From: Thiosulfativibrio zosterae
GTDB taxonomy: Bacteria; Pseudomonadota; Gammaproteobacteria; Thiomicrospirales; Thiomicrospiraceae
Direction of reading: 5' to 3'
Length of the DNA stretch: 64,000 nucleotides
Assembly: GCF_011398155.1 (NCBI RefSeq)
Contig: NZ_AP021888.1
Coordinates: 1,657,501-1,721,500, forward strand
The notes beneath the pieces were generated by a model. That model was given only the letters and a program-made list of their open reading frames with translations, searched no databases and was not told the origin of the DNA. Position 1 is the first letter of the stretch. Each line of letters opens with the position of its first letter. The translations under genes were made by a program, and so were the position numbers. Of this stretch, positions 17,561 to 25,871 are shown in pieces.

Positions 17561-19309
17561 TTGAAAAAATATGAACGCATAGACATTACCAATCAAACTG
17601 AGTATTTGGTGATCAAAGAAGCAGCCGAAGAAATTGAAAATGCCTACCAGCCAGAAAAAGCCATACACACCATCTTAAGTTTGATTTCCCGACAAATCGG
17701 CTTAAATCGTGGGCGCGTTTTACTCCAAGAAGCTAACACCGGATTTTTAAAAGCCGCCTATGCTTATGGACTCACCCAAAATGAAATCGCCAAAAGCCGC
17801 TTTGCCATCAAAGAAGGGATTTCAGGCAAGGTCATGCACACTGGAACACCAATTATTGTGCCAGACATTGACCAAGAAACCGACTACCTATGCAGAACTG
17901 TTGATCGCTCCACCCTACCACAAGAAACCGTATCTTTTTTAGCAACACCAATTATCCGCAACGGCACTGTTGTGGGCGTCTTAGCGGTTAACCGTTTAAG
18001 AAAAAGCACTCGGTCTTTAGACAAAGATTTAAGCCTACTCAAATTAATTGCTGTTTTTATCAGTGAAATTCTCGCTGTACACAACATGCTTGAACGCCAA
18101 ACCCAAATTCTTAAAGAAGAAAACGAACAATTAAAAGCCCTAACGACCAGCCAAGGCAGTCAGTATGGCATTATTGGCGAAAGCAGCAGCCTTATGAACG
18201 CTCTCAATCAAGTCAGTCGTGCAGCCAATGCAGCGGTCACGGTTTTATTAAAAGGCGAATCGGGCACTGGTAAAGAAAAATTCTCTCGAATGCTTCATTT
18301 ATCATCAAGACGCCAAGATGGTCCGTTTATCGCCATTAACTGCGCCGCCATTCCAAAAGATTTACTGGAGTCAGAACTTTTTGGCCACGAAAAAGGTTCA
18401 TTTACCGGTGCCGGTAAAACCAAACAAGGCCAAATGGAATTAGCCAATCAAGGCACGCTTTTTTTAGATGAGATTGCAGATTTAGACCTGAGCCTACAAG
18501 CCAAACTTTTAAGGGTGTTAGAAGATAAATCTGTGACCCGTGTTGGGGGTGTAAAACCGATTCCGGTGGATGTCAGAATCATTGTGGCATCTCATAAAGA
18601 TTTAAATGAAGCCGTTAATCTTGGAAAATTTAGACTCGATTTATTTTATCGTCTAAATGTTTTCCCCATTGAATTGCCGCCTTTAAGAGATCGCGCGGGG
18701 GATATTCGATTATTAGCCAGACACTTTCTCAACCAAGCAAACCAAGAATATCAACTCAGCACTATTTTTGATGTCGGCGCGATGGAATTTTTAGAACATT
18801 ACGACTGGCCTGGCAATATTCGTCAGCTTGAAAATGTGATTAAAAGAGCTGTTTTAATGGCAGACCAGCACAGGCTGATTAAAGCCCCTTTGATTCAATC
18901 GATTATCAGCGATGAAAAAGCCATCAACCTTGGTGGCAAGGCATCAAGTAACCGTCAAGCTGAAAAAACACCAGCCACTCCTCAAGGTTGGCCCATGCAA
19001 CAAAATCCTTTTCCAAACACTAACATGGCCCCACAATCCCCAACCTTGGGGCAAGGACAATTTGCCAATTATGAGGGCGGCTACAACCCAGCCTTGAACT
19101 CAGCGCAACCTTTTCAACAACCTAACCCATTTGGACAAACGGGTTATTTTGAGAAAAGAGATTATTGGAAAGTGTCGGATGCCGAAGTTGAAACCCTAAA
19201 ACAAGCCTTAGAAATGGCGCGCGGCAATAAAACCAGAGCCGCTTTAATGCTTAACATGACACCTAGACAATTCAGTTATCGTCTTAAAAAATTAGAGCTT
19301 GAAGAATAA
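17561..19309 (+). CDS. NifA-type sigma-54-dependent transcriptional activator (GAF / AAA+ / Fis HTH)
   Basis: Enhancer-binding protein of 582 residues. Residues about 20-175 are a GAF sensor (ILSLISRQIGLNRGRVLL, FAIKEGISGKVMHTGTPIIVPDI). About 200-440 are the AAA+ domain with Walker A GESGTGKE, the sigma-54 contact loop GSFTGA, Walker B LFLDEI and DLFYRLNVFPIELPPLRDR. The last 45 residues are a Fis-type HTH (GNKTRAALMLNMTPRQFSYRLKKL). About 78 residues between AAA+ and HTH are an unusual P/Q/N/G-rich linker. The start is the TTG at 17561, 6 nt after GGGAG; a TTG at 17555 is too close. Its neighbours' sigma-54 promoters make it their likely activator; its signal is unknown. Confidence 0.9.
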   Translation: MKKYERIDITNQTEYLVIKEAAEEIENAYQPEKAIHTILSLISRQIGLNRGRVLLQEANTGFLKAAYAYGLTQNEIAKSRFAIKEGISGKVMHTGTPIIVPDIDQETDYLCRTVDRSTLPQETVSFLATPIIRNGTVVGVLAVNRLRKSTRSLDKDLSLLKLIAVFISEILAVHNMLERQTQILKEENEQLKALTTSQGSQYGIIGESSSLMNALNQVSRAANAAVTVLLKGESGTGKEKFSRMLHLSSRRQDGPFIAINCAAIPKDLLESELFGHEKGSFTGAGKTKQGQMELANQGTLFLDEIADLDLSLQAKLLRVLEDKSVTRVGGVKPIPVDVRIIVASHKDLNEAVNLGKFRLDLFYRLNVFPIELPPLRDRAGDIRLLARHFLNQANQEYQLSTIFDVGAMEFLEHYDWPGNIRQLENVIKRAVLMADQHRLIKAPLIQSIISDEKAINLGGKASSNRQAEKTPATPQGWPMQQNPFPNTNMAPQSPTLGQGQFANYEGGYNPALNSAQPFQQPNPFGQTGYFEKRDYWKVSDAEVETLKQALEMARGNKTRAALMLNMTPRQFSYRLKKLELEE

Positions 19310-19318
19310 GAATGAGAC

Positions 19319-19340
19319 AAAGCTGGCTAATGCCAGCTTT
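19319..19340. terminator. Hairpin between convergent activator and rubredoxin reductase genes
   Basis: AAAGCTGGC-TAAT-GCCAGCTTT, a 9-bp perfect stem 10 bp after the activator stop. Only short T-runs follow, but the position between convergent genes fits a bidirectional terminator. Confidence 0.65.
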
Positions 19341-19379
19341 GGAGAAGGTTTTTAGTTGATGGGTTTATAGGCGAAAGGG

Positions 19380-20747
19380 TTATAAATGATAAGTTTCTTT
19401 GTAAAGGGCATTGGCGGTTGAAACTAAGTCGCCACTTAAGGCAAACCCAGTCACTTCAGTGCCTTGGGTATAAAACAGTCTTTGGTTATCGCCCGCCTGC
19501 ATATTCATTTCCCATTGACCGTGAGTCGCTTTTAAAGGCGGACTTAACATAATCGCCAAGCTCGGTGTTTTGGTTTTTATCAGCGTCGGGATAATATTAA
19601 ACTGACTGCTATTATCGCCCGCAATATGACTAGCCAGCACTTTAACCTGACGACGAATGGGCTCTAAATAGGCTTGCACCACGCCATCGGTTTCTGCACA
19701 ATCACCCACCGCATACACATCAGGATCACTGGTTTGACAATAGGCATTGATGCAAATACCCAGGTTTGTTTTTAGCTTAGCTTTTTTGGCTAATTCAATA
19801 TTCGGTGCTAAGCCGATGGCAGCCAACACCAAACCAGACTCCAAAACTTCGCCTTGGTCGGTTTTTAATTGATAGCCACCCTTTTCTGAGGCATTCATTT
19901 CAATGACTTCAGAATTAAAAATAAGATTCACACCACGAGATTTCAATTTTTCGGCTAAGTTTCTCGAAATCATCTCTGGCATGATTTGGCTCATCAAATG
20001 CGCGCCTCTCACAATCATATCGACTTCGACACCAAAAGATCGCAAATCCTCCGCTAATTCAGTGGCAATCAAGCCGCCGCCAATCAAAGTGACCTTTGGC
20101 TTGTCTAATAGGAGTTTATAAAACTTTTTATAGGCATTTAAATCATTCACCGTCATCATTTCGTGAGCCGCATCACCTGCAATTTTCGGTGATAAAGCCT
20201 TAGCGCCTGTGGCTAACACCAGCTTTGCATAACTAAAACTGCCGGTCGTGGTGGTGACTTTTTTGCGCTGGGTATTAATCGACATGACTTTGGTGCGTGT
20301 TTTAACCCCTATGCCCAATTCGTTAGCTTTTTCATTGGCAGTTGCTTCAGGTAAATCGTCTGGCGTTCTGTTTTGACTGAGTGCCATTGACAGTGCTGGT
20401 TTAGGATAAACCGTGCCATCGTCTGCCGTTAATAAAGTAATCACAGAGTCTGGACTGGCTTTTCGAATAGCCTCAGCGGTTTGCCAACCTGCATAACCTG
20501 AACCGATTATTAACACATCTGCTTGATTACTGACTTTGGATTTTGGCTGGTCAGCAGAAGCTGATTTTGCTGATTCATCAATCAACACAAAATCATCTTT
20601 GCTCACCAAGCATAGTGGACAATACCAATCATCAGGAATATCAGCAAAACGAGTTCCAGGTGCTAAACCTGAATCTATATCCCCTAACTCTTCGTCATAA
20701 ATTAAACCGCAAGTTCGGCAAATGTATTTCTGATATGGCTGAGTCAT
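19380..20747 (-). CDS. Rubredoxin fused to FAD-dependent NAD(P)H rubredoxin reductase
   Basis: A self-contained electron-transfer protein (455 aa). Residues 1-55 are a rubredoxin with both iron-binding pairs ([14 protein letters not shown] and [13 protein letters not shown]). The rest is a pyridine-nucleotide-disulfide-type flavoprotein: FAD motif [20 protein letters not shown], central [12 protein letters not shown] motif [17 protein letters not shown] and C-terminal FAD-binding VYAVGDCAE. Such proteins pass electrons from NAD(P)H to an oxygenase or to oxygen/peroxide reductases. Last gene of the OsmC-ACAD-reductase operon, 9 bp after the ACAD gene. The electron acceptor is unknown; the neighbouring ACAD-like flavoprotein is a candidate partner. 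Confidence 0.87.
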   Translation of the reverse strand: MTQPYQKYICRTCGLIYDEELGDIDSGLAPGTRFADIPDDWYCPLCLVSKDDFVLIDESAKSASADQPKSKVSNQADVLIIGSGYAGWQTAEAIRKASPDSVITLLTADDGTVYPKPALSMALSQNRTPDDLPEATANEKANELGIGVKTRTKVMSINTQRKKVTTTTGSFSYAKLVLATGAKALSPKIAGDAAHEMMTVNDLNAYKKFYKLLLDKPKVTLIGGGLIATELAEDLRSFGVEVDMIVRGAHLMSQIMPEMISRNLAEKLKSRGVNLIFNSEVIEMNASEKGGYQLKTDQGEVLESGLVLAAIGLAPNIELAKKAKLKTNLGICINAYCQTSDPDVYAVGDCAETDGVVQAYLEPIRRQVKVLASHIAGDNSSQFNIIPTLIKTKTPSLAIMLSPPLKATHGQWEMNMQAGDNQRLFYTQGTEVTGFALSGDLVSTANALYKETYHL

Positions 20748-20756
20748 GGTGGCTCC

Positions 20757-21839
20757 TTAAGCGGCTTCTAGCCTAGCTATTTCTTTTCTTAAATGTTTAA
20801 TTGACGGGGTAACGATAATCACAAAGTAAGCCTCTCGCTGTTTACGGTGCGCCGCAGCATCAACGATATACCCTTTAGCACCCGCATGTTGCATCACAGA
20901 ATCCGCCGAGCGTTTGCAAATTTCCGCACCCAATAAACGCGCTTCTAACACAGACTTAATATAGTCTTCGCCTGGGGTATAGGGATCTTCACATAACCCT
21001 TGAATAAACTCTAAAGCGTCATCTAATTCTTCTTGAAGCTCTTCTGGCGAATCATCTAGGTAAGCATTGGTTTCACCCAAGGTTAGGTTAGATTTTTTCA
21101 TTTCATTAATAGAACCCTGAATCACGCCGGCAGCCATTCCGGTTTGCAGCAATATAAATCCAGCTTTCATTTTTTTAAGCAGTGGTGTCACAGGATCTGA
21201 CAATAAATACTTTTTAGGTAAAAACGCATTGTCAAAAATCAAAGCGTAAGTGCCTGTGCCTTCCATACCCACAAACTGCACCATTTGTTTCATGGTTAAT
21301 CCATCTAGGTCACAAGGAATTAAAGCCATTGCATCACGGTCTGCTACGCCATCTTTACCATGGACGGTAAAAATTGAACCAAAGAAGTGCTTGCTTGAAC
21401 CTTCTAAAAGGTTTGAAACCCAAGGTAAAGTGCCATTGATAATGTAACCTTCTTCTGTTTCTGTCGCAGACAATTTTAACTCTTCAATACCTGCAAAATA
21501 CTTCATTGGGTTAGACAAAGAAGTCGCACCAAACAATTCGCCTTCAACCATCTTCGGCAAAATTTCAGTTTTAAGCCACTCGTTTTCAGAGTTTTCAATA
21601 TACCAAGCACAAACTGTTTGTGCCCACATCATAAAGCCGGTTGACATACATTCTTCTGAAACCACCGCCATATCTGCAATGGTGCCAAACAAATTCAATT
21701 CACCATTATTTTGTGATGGAATATGATGACGAAATGCGCCTGCTTTACCTAACTTTTCTAAAATCTCAGTGGTATAAGTACCATGGTCAATTGAGAGTGT
21801 TAGCGGCTTTAAATCTTTTTTAACAATATTCTGAATCAT
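20757..21839 (-). CDS. Acyl-CoA-dehydrogenase-fold flavoprotein
   Basis: A 360-residue member of the acyl-CoA dehydrogenase superfamily. Recognisable segments are the helical N-terminal domain (VSEECMSTGFMMWAQTVCAWYI), the mid beta-domain (GATSLSNPM, GYIINGTLPWVSNL) and the C-terminal helices (HAGAKGYIVDAAAHRKQREAYF). I do not see an obvious catalytic glutamate in the usual place, and the context is not fatty-acid oxidation. Relatives in accessory operons act as flavin monooxygenases (DszC/SfnB-like) or nitroalkane oxidases. Its place between an OsmC-like protein and a rubredoxin reductase in a sigma-54 operon suggests oxidation of a small N- or S-containing compound, which is inference. Confidence 0.78.
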   Translation of the reverse strand: MIQNIVKKDLKPLTLSIDHGTYTTEILEKLGKAGAFRHHIPSQNNGELNLFGTIADMAVVSEECMSTGFMMWAQTVCAWYIENSENEWLKTEILPKMVEGELFGATSLSNPMKYFAGIEELKLSATETEEGYIINGTLPWVSNLLEGSSKHFFGSIFTVHGKDGVADRDAMALIPCDLDGLTMKQMVQFVGMEGTGTYALIFDNAFLPKKYLLSDPVTPLLKKMKAGFILLQTGMAAGVIQGSINEMKKSNLTLGETNAYLDDSPEELQEELDDALEFIQGLCEDPYTPGEDYIKSVLEARLLGAEICKRSADSVMQHAGAKGYIVDAAAHRKQREAYFVIIVTPSIKHLRKEIARLEAA

Positions 21840-21869
21840 TAGATTTACTCCAATTTAGGCCTGAAATTA

Positions 21870-21883
21870 ACCAGGCCTGGTCA
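21870..21883. repeat. Palindromic repeat ACCAGGCCTGGT, copy 3 (intergenic)
   Basis: Core plus CA in the 57-bp gap between the OsmC-like and ACAD-like genes, so it would be in their mRNA as a small hairpin. A second AGGCCT, in TTTAGGCCTGAAA, lies about 10 bp upstream. Confidence 0.85.
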
Positions 21884-21896
21884 AATTTGGTTTTTA

Positions 21897-22433
21897 TTAA
21901 GCGAGTTTTCCACTCATATTGACGGCATTTAAATAAGTATTTGCCACTGGCGACCACTTCATGGCATGAGCCACTAATTCTTCTAGCGTTTCCTTAGATG
22001 CGCCTGGAGATTCAATCACAAAAGTGGCACGCACATCTGTCACCCCTAATTTTTTGTTAGGGTCAATATCACCCGTACCCCAAACGGCGGTGATGTTAAT
22101 ATCACCTTCTAAATGCACTTCTAATTTTGTTAAAGGAATACCACGCTGAGTGGCGTTAGCTTGAACCCCAACAGACAAACAAGAACCCAAAGAGAGCAAT
22201 GCCATTTCAGATGGGTTGGGTGCTGTATCTTCACCCAAAAGAACAGGTGGCTCATCAACGACCACTGGCTCTAAATCACGAACATAGTTAAAGTTCTTAA
22301 ATTGCCCTTCAAGTACTGTCTTAGACTTTAAGGTTTTAATGGCGTTAGGGTTTGCTTTACCTGCTTCACCCAGTTTATTAAGTCCGTCAGTATCAATTGG
22401 ACGAATGCAAGATGGGATGTAAATTTCAGTCAT
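21897..22433 (-). CDS. OsmC/Ohr-family protein lacking the second redox cysteine
   Basis: A 178-residue OsmC-fold protein: LGEDTAPNPSEMALLSLGSCLSVGVQANA contains the family's first redox Cys (residue about 84), and LEVHLEGDINI and VTDVRATFVIES are the typical strands. In OsmC/Ohr peroxidases a second Cys follows in a CPV motif; here that place reads KWSPVANTYL, so Trp replaces Cys and classical thiol peroxidase chemistry is unlikely. Another Cys lies at position 9. First gene of a three-gene operon with a predicted sigma-54 promoter, divergent from cynS. Substrate unknown. Confidence 0.8.
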   Translation of the reverse strand: MTEIYIPSCIRPIDTDGLNKLGEAGKANPNAIKTLKSKTVLEGQFKNFNYVRDLEPVVVDEPPVLLGEDTAPNPSEMALLSLGSCLSVGVQANATQRGIPLTKLEVHLEGDINITAVWGTGDIDPNKKLGVTDVRATFVIESPGASKETLEELVAHAMKWSPVANTYLNAVNMSGKLA

Positions 22434-22500
22434 GTTGGAACTCCTAGATCGTTTTAATTAATTTTAAATTTATTTCGGTAATCGAAAGTTACCCAGACAT

Positions 22501-22516
22501 AGCGACCAGAATGCCA
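22501..22516 (-). promoter_or_regulatory. Sigma-54 promoter of the osmC-ACAD-rubredoxin reductase operon
   Basis: On the minus strand TGGCATTCTGGTCGCT has the TGGCA -24 element, GG-N10-GC spacing and TCGC at -12 (consensus TTGC). It is about 67 bp before the osmC ATG and 75 bp from the shared activator element. Confidence 0.6.
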
Positions 22517-22589
22517 ACACAGCAATAACTATAAAATTCAATAAGTTATCTAATTTTTAGCCCAAACTGTGACTTAAATAATTCACAAT

Positions 22590-22607
22590 TGTTAACAATT
22601 AGTTACA
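22590..22607. promoter_or_regulatory. Predicted shared activator site for osmC operon and cynS
   Basis: TGTTAACAATTAGTTACA lies between two divergent sigma-54 promoters, 75 bp from one and 95 bp from the other. It is nearly identical to the element before the ABC operon (14121-14138). Confidence 0.7.
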
Positions 22608-22701
22608 TTTAACTTAACAATGTAACATTTTGTACGACAAAAAACCTTTTGACGCAATCAAAAATACATTTTATCAATACAAATCAAGCACTTAATAAGT
22701 C

Positions 22702-22717
22702 TGGCATATCGCTTGCA
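22702..22717 (+). promoter_or_regulatory. cynS: Sigma-54 promoter of cynS
   Basis: TGGCATATCGCTTGCA fits TGGCAyrNNNNTTGCA at every constrained position, with GG-N10-GC spacing. It is the best of the four sigma-54 promoters here and shares TGGCATATC with the porin promoter. It is 48 bp before the cynS ATG. Confidence 0.85.
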
Positions 22718-22764
22718 TAAGAGTGTTCGTCTATTTATTTAATGTTCAAAAAAAGGAAGAAACT

Positions 22765-23208
22765 ATGTTGTCTAAAGTAGCAATGACTGAAGCAATTATT
22801 TTGGCTAAAGCAGAAAAGAAAACCGGTTGGGTAGAAATCGCAGCCGCCACAGGTCTCAGTGAAGTCTATACAACCTCGGCTTGTTTAGGTATGAATCACT
22901 TAGAAGCAGAGCCAGCAGCAAAGCTGTGTGCATTTTTAGGATTGGACGCTGATGTTGAAGCGGCACTACAAACTTTCCCTCACAAATCTTGGGACAAGCT
23001 CGTACCGACAGACCCTTTAATTTATCGTTTGTATGAAATTGTGGGTGTGTATGGCCCAACCATGAAAGAACTCATTCATGAAAAGTTTGGTGACGGTATT
23101 ATGAGCGCCATCGATTTCACAATGGATATTGATAAAGAAGAAAATCCAGCCGGTGACCGCGTTGTTGTTAAAATGAACGGTAAATTTTTAGCTTATAAAG
23201 CCTGGTAA
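22765..23208 (+). CDS. cynS: Cyanate hydratase (cyanase)
   Basis: Decomposes cyanate with bicarbonate to ammonia and CO2 (via carbamate), detoxifying cyanate and supplying nitrogen. The 147-residue protein starts at ATG 22765 after an AAGGAAG site; a GTG at 22723 in the same frame would be too close to the predicted transcription start. The N-terminal helical domain resembles an HTH; the C-terminal part carries the catalytic Arg, Glu and Ser in LIYRLYEIVGVYGPTMKELIHEKFGDGIMSAIDF. The family is very conserved, so identification is secure. Expressed from its own sigma-54 promoter, divergent from the osmC operon. Confidence 0.96.
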   Translation: MLSKVAMTEAIILAKAEKKTGWVEIAAATGLSEVYTTSACLGMNHLEAEPAAKLCAFLGLDADVEAALQTFPHKSWDKLVPTDPLIYRLYEIVGVYGPTMKELIHEKFGDGIMSAIDFTMDIDKEENPAGDRVVVKMNGKFLAYKAW

Positions 23209-23235
23209 AACAGGGTTTAGCAAAATTAAATGCCG

Positions 23236-24297
23236 TTACGCCCAATGGGATAACGGCTTTTGACGACGCCAAAACTTCTTAAAATGTTTAGGCGTGATAT
23301 GAAAATATTGACCTAACCCTAAATCGATTAACAAGGATTCGATTTCACCAGCTCTGAGCTGCGCTTCAAATACTGAAAACCAATCATTTTCAAGGGTTTG
23401 CAAGGATTCTAACCATTGCGATTCTGTCACATCAGATAATTGATGATTCAATTTATCCGGGTAAACGAAATAGCGTTTTTTCGTGCTTAAATTTAACCAG
23501 GCCTGGTCGTTTTCAGTGTTAGCGTATGGGTTATTTTGAGGTAAATCTTGGACTGCTGAACCCGACCAATTCGCCAAACCTTTTAGATAAATATCTTCAG
23601 TTAAGAAGCACCAATCCTGAGCGATCTGATCAAATTCAGGCAATCGCCCCTCACCCCAAATCCAAACGCTGTTAATCTCAGGCAAGCCCTGCATTCGACG
23701 CGTTTCATTTACGGGGTGGGTATAAAACAACATTTGGGTTTCGTTGAGCAACTGTTTCCAATAGGTAGCCGCATTCCCTTTTGGTAGTTTATCTTGTATA
23801 GAACAACCCGCAGCTTTTTCAAGTGATGTTGATTGCACATCCACCACCTGCTTGATCGACAAATACCAACGCTGTGGCGCACCATATAACAATTGCACTT
23901 GATCTGCTGCAAAGTGCTCATTAAATGCCGTGATTAAAGCCTTAGCTTCACTTTCAGTGACCTTAAGGATATCTGGCGGCATCATCAAAAGTTGATCTCT
24001 ATCAGGCACCATTTGAACAGGGTCAACCCTTAACCAAAACAAACTGGGATCAAAATTGGCTAAATCCATACTGGCGGTGATTGGCGCTACCGGCAAGGCG
24101 TGAGGATAATGCGCCAAGTGACACGCTTGTTCTGCAAATTCGCGAGACTTAGAGGAAAAGGCGTCTGCTTTGGATAGCAGGTTTTGTAGGTGGCGTAAGT
24201 TAAGTTTCTTTAACTCAGCGGTTGCGGATTGAACTCTGGCTGCCGGTAATGCATTCGGCAGCCAAAAGGTGACTATTTTGGGTGTCATACCAGCCAA
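23236..24297 (-). CDS. Conserved protein of COG4255/RpfE-like family, function unknown
   Basis: A 353-residue soluble protein. Segments WLRVDPVQMVPDRDQLLMM, QRWYLSIK, KLPKGNAATYWKQLLNETQMLF and INSVWIWGEGRLP mark a family commonly encoded near thrC/hom and recJ in gammaproteobacteria, sometimes labelled phosphoglycerate mutase-like or RpfE-type without biochemical proof. It begins one base before the thrC stop region, so it is cotranscribed with thrC. A copy of the palindromic repeat encodes NDQAWLN near residue 265. No catalytic motif is evident to me. Confidence 0.7.
   Translation of the reverse strand: MAGMTPKIVTFWLPNALPAARVQSATAELKKLNLRHLQNLLSKADAFSSKSREFAEQACHLAHYPHALPVAPITASMDLANFDPSLFWLRVDPVQMVPDRDQLLMMPPDILKVTESEAKALITAFNEHFAADQVQLLYGAPQRWYLSIKQVVDVQSTSLEKAAGCSIQDKLPKGNAATYWKQLLNETQMLFYTHPVNETRRMQGLPEINSVWIWGEGRLPEFDQIAQDWCFLTEDIYLKGLANWSGSAVQDLPQNNPYANTENDQAWLNLSTKKRYFVYPDKLNHQLSDVTESQWLESLQTLENDWFSVFEAQLRAGEIESLLIDLGLGQYFHITPKHFKKFWRRQKPLSHWA
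23497..23508. repeat. Palindromic repeat ACCAGGCCTGGT, copy 4 (in COG4255-type gene)
   Basis: Exact core inside the minus-strand gene, encoding DQAWL. The flanks AAATTTA on the left and CGTTTTC on the right on the plus strand match the extended consensus in the orientation opposite to transcription. Confidence 0.85.
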
Positions 24298-25773
24298 TTA
24301 AGCTAAAAACTTTAAAATTTCAGCTTCAATATCTTGTTTATTAATCACTGTTTTTTGCGCAATAGGCTTATCAAACAAGGCTTTAATCGGTGCAGGAATG
24401 GCAACACCTAAAGTTTCTGAAATGGATTTCAGTGCATCAATATCCTGACCATCCACTTCGCCCGTTAAAGCATTGGCAATTACCGGTGAAAACTTAGTCC
24501 ATTCGGCAGTTGAATAGATAATGGATTTTAGTGTTTTATTTTCACGACAGGTGTCATGCGCCTTAAAACAAGTCGCGGTATGCGGATCCATCAAATACCC
24601 TAAATCATAAGCCTGTTTAATATAAACCTTGGTTTCTTCATCATTACAGAAATCTGCAGCAAAAATCGTTTGGACTTGCGCCAACTCTTCAGCCGTTAAC
24701 TGATAAAACTTGTCCTTATCCAATGCCAACATCAACTCTTTGGTGCGAGCAGGACCAAACATATCAAACAATATACGCTCAATATTAGACGACTTTAAAA
24801 TATCCATGGCAGGAGAAATGGTTGGAATAACCGACGTGTTGCGCAAGTCATAGCGCCCTTCGTTAATAAACTGCGTCAGCACATTGTTATTATTTGATGC
24901 AATGATGATTTTCTCTACTGGCAAGCCCATTTGGTAGGCATAGTATCCACCTAGAGCATTCCCAAAATTACCACTGGGCACATTTAAATAGACCTTGTCG
25001 CCCAATTTAATTTCGCCCTGACGCACCAACTCCAAATAACTATGAAGATGATAAATGGTTTGGAAAATAATACGACCAAAGTTGACCGAGTTCGCCGCAG
25101 ACAAACTGATGTTATTTTTTTGTAATGTCGCCTTAAATTCATCAGAGGTTAGCAAGGTTTTTAAAGCACTTTGCGCATCATCAAAGTCGCCGTGAATCCC
25201 AATCACTTTTAAGTTTGCCGCATCTTCGGTGACCATTTGTAAGCGCTGAACATCTGAAGTTCCACCATCTGGATACATACAGGCCACTTGAATATTTTCT
25301 TTGTTTCTAAAGGTATCTAAAGCAGCAGGCCCAGTATCACCAGAGGTCGCAGCTAAAATCAAATATTTTTCGCCACGCGCTTTGGCAATTGCCGACAAAA
25401 CCGAACCGAAGGGTTGCAAAGCCATATCTTTAAAGGCGCGTGTTGGGCCATGATAAAGCTCACTGACAAATAAGTCATTTGTTACCTTAACCACCGGCAC
25501 AGGATTAGCAGGGTCATCAAAACCGTCGTATAAACTTAAAGCCTCATCCAAAACAGCTTCAGAAATGTCAATTTCGAATAACTGTAACATCGCTTTGGCG
25601 AGCGTTTTGTAGTGGGAATTTAAATGCGCTTCTAAAAACTCTAACCCCAAATGAGGGAGCTTTTCTGGCGAATAGAGTCCACCAAAAGAAGACATGGGGC
25701 TTAAAATGGCTTCTGAAAAGCTAAACGCTAAAGGAAAATGGCCGTCATTGCCACGAGTTTCAATAAAGTTCAT
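24298..25773 (-). CDS. thrC: Threonine synthase
   Basis: PLP enzyme converting O-phosphohomoserine to threonine. The 491 residues include the PLP-lysine motif FVSELYHGPTRAFKDMALQP, the phosphate-binding region LAATSGDTGPAALDTF and VNLPSGNFGNALGGYYA-like sequence, as in the long class of threonine synthases. It follows hom after a 98-bp gap containing a terminator-like hairpin and is immediately followed by the COG4255-type gene. Confidence 0.96.
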   Translation of the reverse strand: MNFIETRGNDGHFPLAFSFSEAILSPMSSFGGLYSPEKLPHLGLEFLEAHLNSHYKTLAKAMLQLFEIDISEAVLDEALSLYDGFDDPANPVPVVKVTNDLFVSELYHGPTRAFKDMALQPFGSVLSAIAKARGEKYLILAATSGDTGPAALDTFRNKENIQVACMYPDGGTSDVQRLQMVTEDAANLKVIGIHGDFDDAQSALKTLLTSDEFKATLQKNNISLSAANSVNFGRIIFQTIYHLHSYLELVRQGEIKLGDKVYLNVPSGNFGNALGGYYAYQMGLPVEKIIIASNNNNVLTQFINEGRYDLRNTSVIPTISPAMDILKSSNIERILFDMFGPARTKELMLALDKDKFYQLTAEELAQVQTIFAADFCNDEETKVYIKQAYDLGYLMDPHTATCFKAHDTCRENKTLKSIIYSTAEWTKFSPVIANALTGEVDGQDIDALKSISETLGVAIPAPIKALFDKPIAQKTVINKQDIEAEILKFLA

Positions 25774-25806
25774 GATGATTTTCCGTTTTATAAAACTGCT
25801 ATAAAC

Positions 25807-25826
25807 AAAAAGGCCATAAGGCCTTT
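25807..25826 (-). terminator. Rho-independent terminator between hom and thrC
   Basis: Read on the minus strand: AAAGGCC-TTAT-GGCCTTTTTG. A 7-bp stem and T-run follow the hom stop by about 45 bp, so hom may be terminated partly here and thrC may have its own promoter. Confidence 0.75.
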
Positions 25827-25871
25827 CGTCTCTTAAAACCCAGCGTTGGCTTAGGCTTATAAATGATTCAA

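Larger units (their letters stand above)
22434..22764. other. Divergent control region between osmC-like operon and cynS
   Basis: 331 bp without a gene. From left to right it holds the osmC ribosome site AGGAG, a minus-strand sigma-54 promoter (22501-22516), the 18-bp activator element (22590-22607), an overlapping inverted repeat GTTACATT-N9-AATGTAAC (22602-22626), a short inverted repeat TTTTGT-ACG-ACAAAA (22628-22642), a plus-strand sigma-54 promoter (22702-22717) and the cynS ribosome site AAGGAAG. The stretch between is AT-rich, which would suit DNA bending. Confidence 0.7.
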
